Source: Bostrychus sinensis (taxonomy: Eukaryota; Chordata; Actinopteri; Gobiiformes; Eleotridae). From it: a stretch of DNA of 64,000 nucleotides. The stretch lies in NCBI GenBank assembly GCA_020698575.1, contig CM036256.1, forward strand, positions 186,001 through 250,000, written 5' to 3'. The position numbers and the translations under genes are program-made. Under the pieces are notes generated by a model that saw only the letters and a program-made list of their open reading frames with translations, did not search any database and was not told the origin of the DNA. Below are positions 22,301 through 30,800 of this stretch, in pieces; the first letter of the stretch is position 1; every line of letters starts with the position of its first letter.

Positions 22301-24679
22301 CTGCCCCGGTCTCTGCCCCGGTCTCTGCCCCGGTCCCTCTGTGCAGAACTCCCTCAGAGCTGAGAGAGAAGATCAGAGCCCTGTGGATGTCAGCGCCACA
22401 GACCCCCACCCCCCTGAAGAACGGCTCCACCCACCCCCCAGAACAGGTGAGATATCTCCTCCCCCAGAACAGATGAGACAACTCCTCCCCCAGAACAGAT
22501 GAGACAACTCCTCCCCCAGAACAGATGAGACAACTCCTCCCCCAGAACAGATGACACAACTCCTCCCCCAGAACAGATGACACAACTCCTCCCCCAGAAC
22601 AGATGACACAACTCCTCCCCCAGAACAGATGAGACAACTCCTCCCCCAGAACAGATGAGACAACTCCTCCCCCAGAACAGATGAGACAACTCCTCCCCCA
22701 GAACAGATGACACAACTCCTCCCCCAGAACAGATGACACAACTCCTCCCCCAGAACAGATGACACAACTCCTCCCCCAGAACAGATGACACAACTCCTCC
22801 CCCAGAACAGATGACACAACTCCTCCCCCAGAACAGATGACACAACTCCTCCCCCAGAACAGATGAGACAACTCCTCCCCCAGAACAGATGAGACAACTC
22901 CTCCCCCAGAACAGATGAGACAACTCCTCCCCCAGAACAGATGACACAACTCCTCCCCCAGAACAGATGAGACAACTCCTCCCCCAGAACAGATGAGACA
23001 ACTCCTCCCCCAGAACAGATGACACAATTCCTCCCCCAGAACAGATGACACAACTCCTCCCCCAGAACAGATGACACAACTCCTCCCCCAGAACAGATGA
23101 CACAACTCCTCCCCCAGAACAGGTGAGATATCTCCTCCCCCAGAACAGGTGAGATAACTCCTCCCCCAGAACAGGTGAGACAACCCCTCCCCCAGAACAG
23201 ATGACACAACTCCTCCCCCAGAACAGATGACACAACTCCTCCCCCAGAACAGATGAGACAACTCCTCCCCCAGAACAGATGACACAACTCCTCCCCCAGA
23301 ACAGATGACACAACTCCTCCCCCAGAACAGATGACACAACTCCTCCCCCAGAACAGATGACACAACTCCTCCCCCAGAACAGATGAGACAACTCCTCCCC
23401 CAGAACAGATGAGACAACTCCTCCCCCAGAACAGATGAGACAACTCCTCCCCCAGAACAGATGACACAACTCCTCCCCCAGAACAGATGACACAACTCCT
23501 CCCCCAGAACAGATGAGACAACTCCTCCCCCAGAACAGATGACACAACTCCTCCCCCAGAACAGATGACACAACTCCTCCCCCAGAACAGATGAGACAAC
23601 TCCTCCCCCAGAACAGATGACACAACTCCTCCCCCAGAACAGATGAGACAACTCCTCCCCCAGAACAGATGAGACAACTCCTCCCCCAGAACAGATGAGA
23701 TAACCCCTCCCCAGAACAGATGAGATAACTCCTCCCCCAGAACAGATGAGATAACTCCTCCCCCAGAACAGATGAGACAACTCCTCCCCCAGAACAGATG
23801 AGACAACTCCTCCCCCAGAACAGATGAGACAACCCCTCCCCCAGAACAGATGAGACAACTCCTCCCCCAGAACAGATGACACAACTCCTCCCCCAGAACA
23901 GATGAGACAACTCCTCCCCCAGAACAGGTGAGACAACTCCTCCCCCAGAACAGATGAGACAACTCCTCCCCCAGAACAGATGAGACAACTCCTCCCCCAG
24001 AACAGATGAGACAACTCCTCCCCCAGAACAGATGAGACAACTCCTCCCCCAGAACAGATGAGACAACCCCTCCCCCAGAACAGATGAGACAACTCCTCCC
24101 CCAGAACAGATGAGACAACTCCTCCCCCAGAACAGATGAGATAACTCCTCCCCCAGAACAGATGAGATAACTCCTCCCCCAGAACAGATGAGACAACTCC
24201 TCCCCCAGAACAGATGAGACAACTCCTCCCCCAGAACAGATGAGACAACTCCTCCCCCAGAACAGATGAGACAACTCCTTCCCCAGAACAGATGACACAA
24301 CTCCTCCCCCAGAACAGATGAGACAACTCCTCCCCCAGAACAGGTGAGACAACCCCTCCCCCAGAACAGATGAGACAACTCCTCCCCCAGAACAGATGAG
24401 ACAACTCCTCCCCCAGAACAGATGAGACAACTCCTTCCCCAGAACAGATGAGACAACTCCTCCCCCAGAACAGATGAGATATCTCCTCCCCCAGAACAGG
24501 TGAGATAACTCCTCCCCCAGAACAGGTGAGACAACTCCTCCCCCAGAACAGATGAGATAACTCCTCCCCCAGAACAGATGAGATAACTCCTCCTCCAGAA
24601 CAGGTGAGATAACTCCTCCCCCTGGGTGTGTTCTGTGTGTGGCAGGTGTCTGAGGGCTCAGGGAGGACACACAGAATGT
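10351..24679 (+). CDS. MYB-family transcription factor, mybl2-like (3' end missing)
   Basis: A nuclear DNA-binding regulator of the MYB family. Joined exons are 10351-10376, 10835-10922, 15497-15568, 15660-15755, 16051-16271, 18930-19095, 20778-20921, 21022-21126, 21345-21487, 22347-22446 and perhaps 24645-24679. All phases agree and give about 387 codons before the last piece. Three MYB repeats are visible. R1 is diverged (GWTKEE, ELGPNSW, ECQRRW). R2 has KGPWTQEEDQR and GKQCRERWHNHLNP. R3 has SSWTPEEDR and TDNSIKNHWNSTLKRKV. Later exons keep the family motifs LTSTPLC and QTPTPLKN. The forms RVICQAH and LKRKV favour B-Myb over A-Myb or c-Myb, but REGFL and TDNSIK are A-Myb-like, so the paralogue call is tentative. 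The acidic segment that normally precedes R1 is absent. The C-terminal negative regulatory region is lost at the 24680 gap. Confidence 0.85.
10397..10515 (+). repeat. Short tandem array of CACCTGAGCTC motifs
   Basis: Irregular tandem units of about 17-25 bp built on TCACCTGAGCTC(CCTCC) start some 20 bases after the donor at 10376, inside the 458-bp intron 2. Confidence 0.8.
10835..10922 (+). CDS. mybl2-like exon (start of MYB repeat R1)
   Basis: The acceptor is GGGTCAG|TGTG and the donor GAGGAG|GTAGTAAC. It encodes a basic linker (NRCFGRKGFGGRSSKGK) and GWTKEE, the first tryptophan of R1. One base completes the split Cys codon from the previous exon. Confidence 0.85.
10943..11335 (+). repeat. 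29-bp minisatellite in mybl2-like intron 3
   Basis: About 13 tandem copies of a 29-bp unit built on GGACAGAGGGACAGAGACG and TGTCCAGGAC, some extended by a GGTTACA segment. It begins about 20 bases after the donor at 10922 and passes directly into the 30-bp array. Confidence 0.9.
11340..15482 (+). repeat. 30-bp minisatellite, ~138 copies
   Basis: Near-perfect tandem copies of a 30-bp unit containing TTTACAGAGAGACTGTAATG and GTGATGAGG. Most variation is confined to the three bases before the TTTACAG, with four forms (GCG, GTG, GCC, and CTG after GAG). Copies at 14260-15175 are riddled with 1-4 base indels. The array fills intron 3 up to 14 bases before the acceptor at 15497. Because 30 is divisible by 3, it gives a spurious 967-codon open frame. 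Confidence 0.97.
15497..15568 (+). CDS. mybl2-like exon (MYB R1 helices)
   Basis: The acceptor is TTGTTCAG|GATG and the donor TTTAAG|GTTTGC. It has 24 codons in phase 0, DEKLRRFVKELGPNSWGLVC then LQFK, with the second R1 tryptophan in place. Confidence 0.9.
15660..15755 (+). CDS. mybl2-like exon (end of R1, start of R2)
   Basis: The acceptor is CTGTGTCAG|GGTC and the donor CAGAGG|GTAACA. It has 32 codons including ECQRRWHQVKNPELVKGPW and TQEEDQR, the R1/R2 boundary. Introns on both sides are short (91 and 295 bp) and free of arrays. Confidence 0.92.
16051..16271 (+). CDS. mybl2-like exon (MYB R2-R3)
   Basis: The acceptor is CCCCTGCAG|GTGA and the donor GGACG|GTAAGG. It has 73 codons plus 2 bases and is the most conserved part of the gene. 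R2 has GKQCRERWHNHLNPTVK, and R3 begins SSWTPEEDRVICQAHRLLGN and continues to LLPG. The split Arg codon joins to 18930. Confidence 0.97.
16330..18915 (+). repeat. 14-bp minisatellite in mybl2-like intron 6
   Basis: About 185 tandem copies of a 14-bp unit AGCTGAGAGACAGA with variants ACAGAC for AGAGAC and CGGAG for CAGAG, plus irregular 8-bp and 12-bp forms. It fills the intron from about 60 bases after the donor (16271) to 15 bases before the acceptor (18930). On the minus strand it gives two overlapping open frames of over 930 codons that also run through MYB exons antisense. These are artefacts. Confidence 0.97.
18930..19095 (+). CDS. mybl2-like exon (end of R3)
   Basis: The acceptor is GATTTCAG|GACG. 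It encodes TDNSIKNHWNSTLKRKV, the R3 recognition helix, then REGFLRTQ and a serine-rich tail ending in RDKHRDK. Donors AAG|GTCAGA at 19095 or AAG|GTCAGG at 19107 both keep phase 0, so the end is uncertain by 4 codons. Reading on would give a stop at 19126. Confidence 0.85.
19251..19390 (+). repeat. 20-bp minisatellite, 7 copies
   Basis: Seven near-identical copies of GACGTAGTAGGAGACAGTGG lie in intron 7 of the mybl2-like gene. Confidence 0.95.
19552..20724 (+). repeat. 19-bp minisatellite, ~62 copies
   Basis: The unit is TGTGGTGTGACCGGGAGAG, with AGAG or GGTG substitutions and an occasional alternative unit carrying TGTCCCAGACAGTGG. It ends about 50 bases before the acceptor at 20778. Confidence 0.96.
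20778..20921 (+). CDS. mybl2-like exon (Cys/Ser-rich region)
   Basis: The acceptor is TCTTTCAG|GGCC and the donor GATGTG|GTAAGA. It has exactly 48 codons in phase 0, GHSVSAEKDMSS followed by a Cys- and Ser-rich acidic stretch ending ELMDV. It lies where MYB proteins have a low-conservation linker or transactivation region. I assign it by position and phase, not by a conserved motif. Confidence 0.7.
21022..21126 (+). CDS. mybl2-like exon
   Basis: The acceptor is GTGCTGCAG|AACA and the donor AGCTAC|GTAAGA. It has 35 codons: NTDWSRAQKEVTSSVKRP, then an acidic segment to VDWSRSY. A second strong donor at 21167 (GAGCG|GTGAGT) exists, but splicing there would put a stop codon into the next exon, so I chose the first. 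Confidence 0.7.
21345..21487 (+). CDS. mybl2-like exon with conserved LTSTP motif
   Basis: The acceptor is TGTGTGCAG|GTGC and the donor CCAGGG|GTAAGA. It has 47 codons plus 2 bases. It contains LKLQRPALTSTPLCPLK, matching the C-terminal STP-type motif of A- and B-Myb. Confidence 0.8.
21488..22346 (+). other. mybl2-like intron 10, no array
   Basis: This 859-bp intron has no tandem array and no exon. The part at about 21630-22180 has a diffuse resemblance to dispersed fish DNA, but no inverted ends or target duplication could be placed. It ends with three copies of TCTGCCCCGG just before the acceptor at 22347. Confidence 0.5.
22347..22446 (+). CDS. mybl2-like exon with TPTP-KN motif
   Basis: The acceptor is CTGTGCAG|AACT and the donor CCAGAACAG|GTGAGA. 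One base plus 33 codons include SELREKIRALWMSAPQTPTP and LKN, the conserved cyclin/CDK-type TP motif before the MYB C-terminal domain. The last 12 bases (CCCCCAGAACAG) and the donor are the seed of the 26-bp array that follows. Confidence 0.85.
22435..24625 (+). repeat. 26-bp minisatellite amplifying a splice donor, ~84 copies
   Basis: The unit is CCCCCAGAACAG then RTGAGAYAACTCCT. It begins inside the exon at 22435, so each copy repeats 12 exonic bases and the 5' splice site. In most copies the first intronic base is A (CAG|ATGAG), which kills the donor. About eight copies besides the true junction keep CAG|GTGAG, including three near 23120-23175 and three near 24497-24602. On the minus strand it gives three spurious open frames of over 700 codons. 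Confidence 0.97.
24645..24679 (+). CDS. Candidate mybl2-like exon cut by the assembly gap
   Basis: TGTGTGGCAG|GTGTCTGAGG is a fair acceptor, and the sequence after it is open in the required phase 0 (VSEGSGRTHRM) up to the run of N. No MYB motif is visible in 11 codons, so the assignment rests on phase and position. Confidence 0.35.
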
Positions 24680-24704
24680 NNNNNNNNNNNNNNNNNNNNN
24701 NNNN
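24680..24704. other. Assembly gap (25 N)
   Basis: Twenty-five unknown bases. The C-terminus of the mybl2-like gene and the 5' exons of the ttc19-like gene are both absent from the sequence on either side. The real gap is therefore probably many kilobases. Confidence 0.98.
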
Positions 24705-26884
24705 GGAGCCGCTCACACTCAGGTCAGAGGAGTCGCTCACACTCAGGTCAGAGAGCCGCTCACCCTCAGGTCAGAGGAGCTGCTCACACTCAGGTCAGAG
24801 GAGCCGCTCACACTCAGGCAGAGGAGCTGCTCACACTCAGGTCAGAGGAGCCGCTCACACTCAGGTCAGAGGAGCCGCTCACACTCAGGTCAGAGGAGCT
24901 GCTCACACTCAGGTCAGAGGAGCCGCTCACCCTCAGGTCAGAGGAGCCGCTCACACTCAGGTCAGAGGAGCCGCTCACCCTCAGGTCAGAGGAGCCGCTC
25001 ACGCTCAGGTCACACTCAGGTCAGAGGAGCCGCTCACCCTCAGGTCAGAGGAGCCGCTCACACTCAGGTCACACTCAGGTCAGAGGAGCCGCTCACACTC
25101 AGGTCAGAGGAGCCGCTCACGCTCAGGTCACACTCAGGTCAGAGGTCACACTCAAGTCAGAGGACACACTCAGGTCAGAGGTCACACTCAGGTCAGAGGA
25201 CACACTCAGGTCAGAGGTCACACTCAGGTCAGAGGACACACTCAGGTCAGAGGAGCCGCTCACACTCAGGTCACACTCAAGTCAGAGGAGCCGCTCACCC
25301 TCAGGTCAGAGGAGCTGCTCACAATCAGGTCAGAGGAGTCGCTCACCCTCAGGTCAGAGGAGCCGCTCACACTCAGGTCACACTCAAGTCAGAGGAGCCG
25401 CTCACCCTCAGGTCAGAGGAGCCGCTCACACTCAGGTCAGAGGAGCTGCTCACACTCAGGTCAGAGGAGCCGCTCACACTCAGGTCAGAGGAGCCGCTCA
25501 CACTCAGGTCAGAGGAGCTGCTCACACTCAGGTCAGAGGAGCCGCTCACCCTCAGGTCAGAGGAGCCGCTCACACTCAGGTCAGAGGAGCCGCTCACCCT
25601 CAGGTCAGAGGAGCCGCTCACGCTCAGGTCACACTCAGGTCAGAGGAGCCGCTCACCCTCAGGTCAGAGGAGCCGCTCACACTCAGGTCAGAGGAGCCAC
25701 TCACACTCAGGTCACACTCAAGTCAGAGGAGCCGCTCACACTCAGGTCACCCTCAGGTCAGAGGAGCCGCTCACACTCAGGTCACCCTCAAGTCAGAGGA
25801 GCCGCTCACACTCAGGTCACACTCAGGTCAGAGGAGCCACTCACACTCAGGTCAGAGGAGCCGCTCACACTCAGGTCACACTCAAGTCAGAGGAGCCGCT
25901 CACCCTCAGGTCAGAGGAGCTGCTCACAATCAGGTCAGAGGAGTCGCTCACCCTCAGGTCAGAGGAGCCGCTCACACTCAGGTCACACTCAAGTCAGAGG
26001 AGCCGCTCACCCTCAGGTCAGAGGAGCCGCTTACCCTCAGGTCAGAGGAGCTGCTCACACTCAGGTCACACTCAAGTCAGAGGAGCCGCTCACTCTCAGG
26101 TCAGAGGAGCTGCTCACAATCAGGTCACACTCAAGTCAGAGGAGTCGCTCACCCTCAGGTCAGAGGAGCCGCTCACACTCAGGTCACACTCAAGTCAGAG
26201 GAGCCGCTCACCCTCAGGTCAGAGGAGCCGCTCACCCTCAGGTCAGAGGAGCTGCTCACACTCAGGTCACACTCAAGTCAGAGGAGCCGCTCATCCTCAG
26301 GTCAGAGGAGCTGCTCACACTCAGGTCACACTCAAGTCAGAGGAGTCGCTCACCCTCAGGTCAGAGGAGCCGCTCACACTCAGGTCACACTCAAGTCAGA
26401 GGAGCCGCTCACCTCAGGTCAGAGGAGCCGCTCACACTCAGGTCAGAGGAGCCGCTCACCCTCAGGTCAGAGGAGCCGCTCACACTCAGGTCAGAGGAGC
26501 TGCTCACACTCAGGTCACACTCAAGTCAGAGGAGCCGCTCACCCTCAGGTCAGAGGAGCCGCTCACACTCAGGTCAGAGGAGCCGCTCACCCTCAGGTCA
26601 GAGGAGCCGCTCACACTCAGGTCACACTCAAGTCAGAGGAGCCGCTCACCCTCAGGTCAGAGGAGCCGCTCACACTCAAGTCACACTCAAGTCAGAGGAG
26701 CCGCTCACCCTCAGGTCAGAGGAGCCGCTCACACTCAAGTCAGAGGAGCCGCTCACCCTCAGGTCAGAGGAGCTGCTCACACTCAGGTCACACTCAAGTC
26801 AGAGGAGCCGCACACCCTCAGGTCAGAGGAGCCGCTCACACTCAGGTCAGAGGAGCCGCTCACACTCAGGTCAGAGGAGCCGCT
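24705..26884 (+). repeat. 24-bp minisatellite, ~90 copies
   Basis: The unit is GGTCAGAGGAGCCGCTCACA then CTCA, with variants CCCTCA, GCTGCTC and inserted GGTCACACTCA blocks. The block CACTCAGGTCACA recurs in it and is also the exact donor context of the ttc19-like exon ending at 27895. Confidence 0.95.
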
Positions 26885-26892
26885 CCTCTGTC

Positions 26893-27732
26893 TCCTCAGA
26901 CCCTGGTGCTCCTCAGTGACTCCTCTCTGTCTCAGACCCTGGTGCTCCTCAGTGACTCCTCTCTGTCTCCTCAGACCCTCTGTGCTCCTCAGTGACTCCT
27001 CTCTGTCTCCTCAGACCCTGGTTGCTCCTCAGTGACTCCTCTCTGTCTCAGACCCTGGTTGCTCCTCAGTGACTCCTCTCTGTCTCAGACCCTGGTGCTC
27101 CTCAGTGACTCCTCTGTCTCCTCAGACCCTGGTGCTCCTCAGTGACTCCTCTCTGTCTCCTCAGACCCTGGTTGCTCCTCAGTGACTCCTCTCTGTCTCA
27201 GACCCTGGTGCTCCTCAGTGACTCCTCTCTGTCTCCTCAGACCCTGGTTGCTCCTCAGTGACTCCTCTCTGTCTCCTCAGACCCTGGTGCTCCTCAGTGA
27301 CTCCTCTCTGTCTCAGACCCTGGTGCTCCTCAGTGACTCCTCTCTGTCTCAGACCCTGGTGCTCCTCAGTGACTCCTCTCTGTCTCAGACCCTGGTGCTC
27401 CTCAGTGACTCCTCTCTGTCTCCTCAGACCCTGGTTGCTCCTCAGTGACTCCTCTCTGTCTCAGACCCTGGTGCTCCTCAGTGACTCCTCTCTGTCTCCT
27501 CAGACCCTGGTTGCTCCTCAGTGACTCCTCTCTGTCTCCTCAGACCCTCTGTGCTCCTCAGTGACTCCTCTCTGTCTCCTCAGACCCTGGTTGCTCCTCA
27601 GTGACTCCTCTCTGTCTCAGACCCTGGTTGCTCCTCAGTGACTCCTCTCTGTCTCAGACCCTGGTGCTCCTCAGTGACTCCTCTCTGTCTCAGACCCTGG
27701 TGCTCCTCAGTGACTCCTCTCTGTCTCCTCAG
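26893..27732 (+). repeat. 36-40-bp minisatellite amplifying a splice acceptor, ~22 copies
   Basis: The unit is CTGTCTCCTCAG|ACCCTGGT followed by GCTCCTCAGTGACTCCTCT, 39 bp in the longest common form. Variants lack three bases (CTGTCTCAG) or carry one extra T (GGTTGCTCC). Each copy repeats the pyrimidine tract, the AG and about 18 exonic bases of the ttc19-like exon that begins at 27733. The array ends exactly at that junction. Confidence 0.95.
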
Positions 27733-27895
27733 ACCCTGGTGCTCCTCAGCGACCTGGCCTCGGTGCTGGATCTTCAGGGGAGACACGAGGAGGCGCTGGC
27801 CCTGGTGCAGAGAGCGGTGGACCTGGGTCGGACTCAGGAGCATCCAGACCAACACGTGCTGCTGTCCAACATGGCCGCCATCCTGCTGCACTCAG
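27733..27895 (+). CDS. ttc19-like penultimate coding exon
   Basis: The acceptor is CTCCTCAG|ACCC and the donor CACTCAG|GTCACA; 54 codons plus 1 base. The upstream array repeats its acceptor, and a read-through from about three upstream copies is open in the same frame. The exact 5' end in mature RNA therefore needs transcript data. Confidence 0.75.
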
Positions 27896-30800
27896 GTCAC
27901 AGCCGTCTCCACCAACTCAGCTCCTGCTGCCCCCTTGTCTCCTCCTCTTCTCCCCCTTCTCTTTGTCCTCCCTCCTCTCCTCCCTCCTCTCTCCTCTCCT
28001 CCCTCCTCTCTCCTCTCCTCCTTGTCACCTCCTCGTCTCCTCTCTCCTCTCCTCCTCCTCTCTTCTCTCCTCTCCTCCTTGTCACCTCCTCCTCTCCTCC
28101 TTGTCACCTCCTCCTCTCCTCTCTCCTCTCCTCCTTGTCACCTCCTCGTCTCCTCTCTCCTCTCCTCCTTGTCACCTCCTCGTCTCCTCTCCTCCTCGTC
28201 ACCTCCTTGTCACCTCCTCGTCTCCTCCTCTCCTCCTTGTCACCTCCTCGTCTCCTCCTCCTCTCCTCCTTGTCACCTCCTCGTCTCCTCTCCTCCTCCT
28301 CTCTCCTCTCCTCCTTGTCACCTCCTCGTCTCCTCTCCTCCTCCTCCTCTCTTCTCTCCTCTCCTCCTTGTCACCTCCTCTCCTCCTTGTCACCTCCTCG
28401 TCTCCTCTCCTCCTCCTCTCTTCTCTCCTCTCCTCCTTGTCACCTCCTCCTCTCCTCCTGTCACCTCCTCCTCTCCTCTCCTCTTGTCACCTCCTCCTCT
28501 CCTCTCTCCTCTCCTCCTTGTCACCTCCTCCTCTCCTCCTTGTCACCTCCTCCTCTCTCCTCTCCTCTCCTCCTTGTCACCTCCTTGTCACCTCCTTCTC
28601 TCCTCCTCCTCTCCTCCTTGTCACCTCCTCGTCTCCTCTCTCCTCTCCTCCTTGTCACCTCCTCCTCTCTCCTCTCCTCCTTGTCACCTCCTCGTCTCCT
28701 CTCTCCTCTCCTCCTTGTCACCTCCTTGTCACCTTTTCCTCTCCTCTCTCCTCTCCTCCTTTTCACCTCCTCCTCTTTTCCTTGTCACCTCCTCCTCTCC
28801 TCTCCTCCTTGTCACCTCCTCGTCTCCTCTCCTCCTCCTCTCTTCTCTCCTCTCCTCCTTGTCACCTCCTCTCCTCCTTGTCACCTCCTCGTCTCCTCTT
28901 TCCTCTCCTCCTCCTCTCCTCTCTCCTCTCCTCCTTGTCACCTCCTCCTCTCCTCTCCTCCTTGTCACCTCCTTGTCACCTCCTCGTCTCCTCTCTCCTC
29001 TCCTCCTCCTCTCTTCTCTCCTCTCCTCCTTGTCACCTCTTCGTCTCCTCCTCTCCTCTCCTCTTTCTCACCTCCTCGTCTCCTCTCTCCTCTCCTCCTT
29101 GTCACCTCCTCGTCTCCTCTCTCCTCTCCTCCTTGTCACCTCCTCATCTCCTCCACCTCTCCTCCTTGTCACCTCTTCGTCTCCTCCTCTCCTCTCCTCT
29201 TTCTCACCTCCTCGTCTCCTCTCTCCTCTCCTCCTTGTCACCTCCTCGTCTCCTCTCTCCTCTCCTCCTTGTCACCTCCTCGTCTCCTCTCTCCTCTCCT
29301 CCTTGTCACCTCCTCGTCTCCTCTCTCCTCTCCTCCTTGTCACCTCCTTGTCACCTTTTCCTCTCCTCTCTCCTCTCCTCCTTTTCACCTCCTCCTCTTT
29401 TCCTTGTCACCTCCTCCTCTCCTCTCCTCCTTGTCACCTCCTCGTCTCCTCTCCTCCTCCTCTCTTCTCTCCTCTCCTCCTTGTCACCTCCTCTCCTCCT
29501 TGTCACCTCCTCGTCTCCTCTTTCCTCTCCTCCTCCTCTCCTTTCTCCTCTCCTCCTTGTCACCTCCTCCTCTCCTCTCCTCCTTGTCACCTCCTTGTCA
29601 CCTCCTCGTCTCCTCTCTCATCTCCTCCTCCTCTCTTCTCTCCTCTCCTCCTTGTCACCTCCTCGTCTCCTCTCCTCCTTGTCACCTCTTCGTCTCCTCC
29701 TCTCCTCTCCTCTTTCTCACCTCCTCGTCTCCTCTCTCCTCTCCTCCTTGTCACCTCCTCGTCTCCTCCTCCTCTCCTCCTTGTCACCCTCCTCGTCTCC
29801 TCTCTCCTCTCCTCCTCCTCTCCTCTCTCCTCTCCTCCTTGTCACCTCCTCCTCTCCTCCTTGTCACCTCCTCCTCTCCTCTCTCCTCTCCTCCTTGTCA
29901 CCTCCTCGTCTCCTCTCTCCTCTCCTCCTTGTCACCTCCTCATCTCCTCTCCTCCTTGTCACCTCCTCCTCTCCTCTCTCCTCTCCTCTCCTCCTTGTCA
30001 CCTCCTTGTCACCTCCTTCTCTCCTCCTCGTCACCTCCTCGTCTCCTCTCTCCTCTCCTCCTTGTCACCTCCTCGTCTCCTCTCTCCTCTCCTCCTTGTC
30101 ACCTCCTCGTCTCCTCTCTCCTCTCCTCCTTGTCACCTCCTCGTCTCCTCTCCTCCTCCTCTCTTCTCTCCTCTCCTCCTTGTCACCTCCTCTCCTCCTT
30201 GTCACCTCCTCGTCTCCTCTCTCCTCTCCTCCTCCTCTCCTCTCTCCTCTCCTCCTTGTCACCTCCTCCTCTCCTCTCCTCCTTGTCACCTCCTCGTCTC
30301 CTCTCTCCTCTCCTCCTCGTCTCCTCTCTCCTCTCCTCCTTGTCACCTCCTCGTCTCCTCCTCCTCTCCTCCTTGTCACCTCCTCGTCTCCTCTCTCCTC
30401 TCCTCCTCCTCTCCTCTCTCCTCTCCTCCTTGTCACCTCCTCCTCTCCTCCTTGTCACCTCCTCCTCTCCTCTCTCCTCTCCTCCTTGTCACCTCCTCGT
30501 CTCCTCTCTCCTCTCCTCCTTGTCACCTCCTCGTCTCTTCTCCTCCTTGTCACCTCCTCCTCTCCTCTCTCCTCTCCTCTCCTCCTTGTCACCTCCTTGT
30601 CACCTCCTTCTCTCCTCCTCCTCTCCTCCTTGTCACCTCCTCGTCTCCTCCACCTCTCCTCCTTGTCACCTCCTCGTCTCTTCTCCTCCTTGTCACCTCC
30701 TCCTCTCCTCTCTCCTCTCCTCCTTGTCACCATCCTCGTCTCCTCTCTCCTCTCCTCCTTGTCACCTCCTCGTCTCTTCTCCTCCTTGTCACCTCCTCCT

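Noticed and set aside
22287..26995. Overlapping 700-800-codon frames on both strands, crossing the N gap
   Set aside because: Pure 26-bp and 24-bp repeat translations in several frames at once, running through unknown bases.
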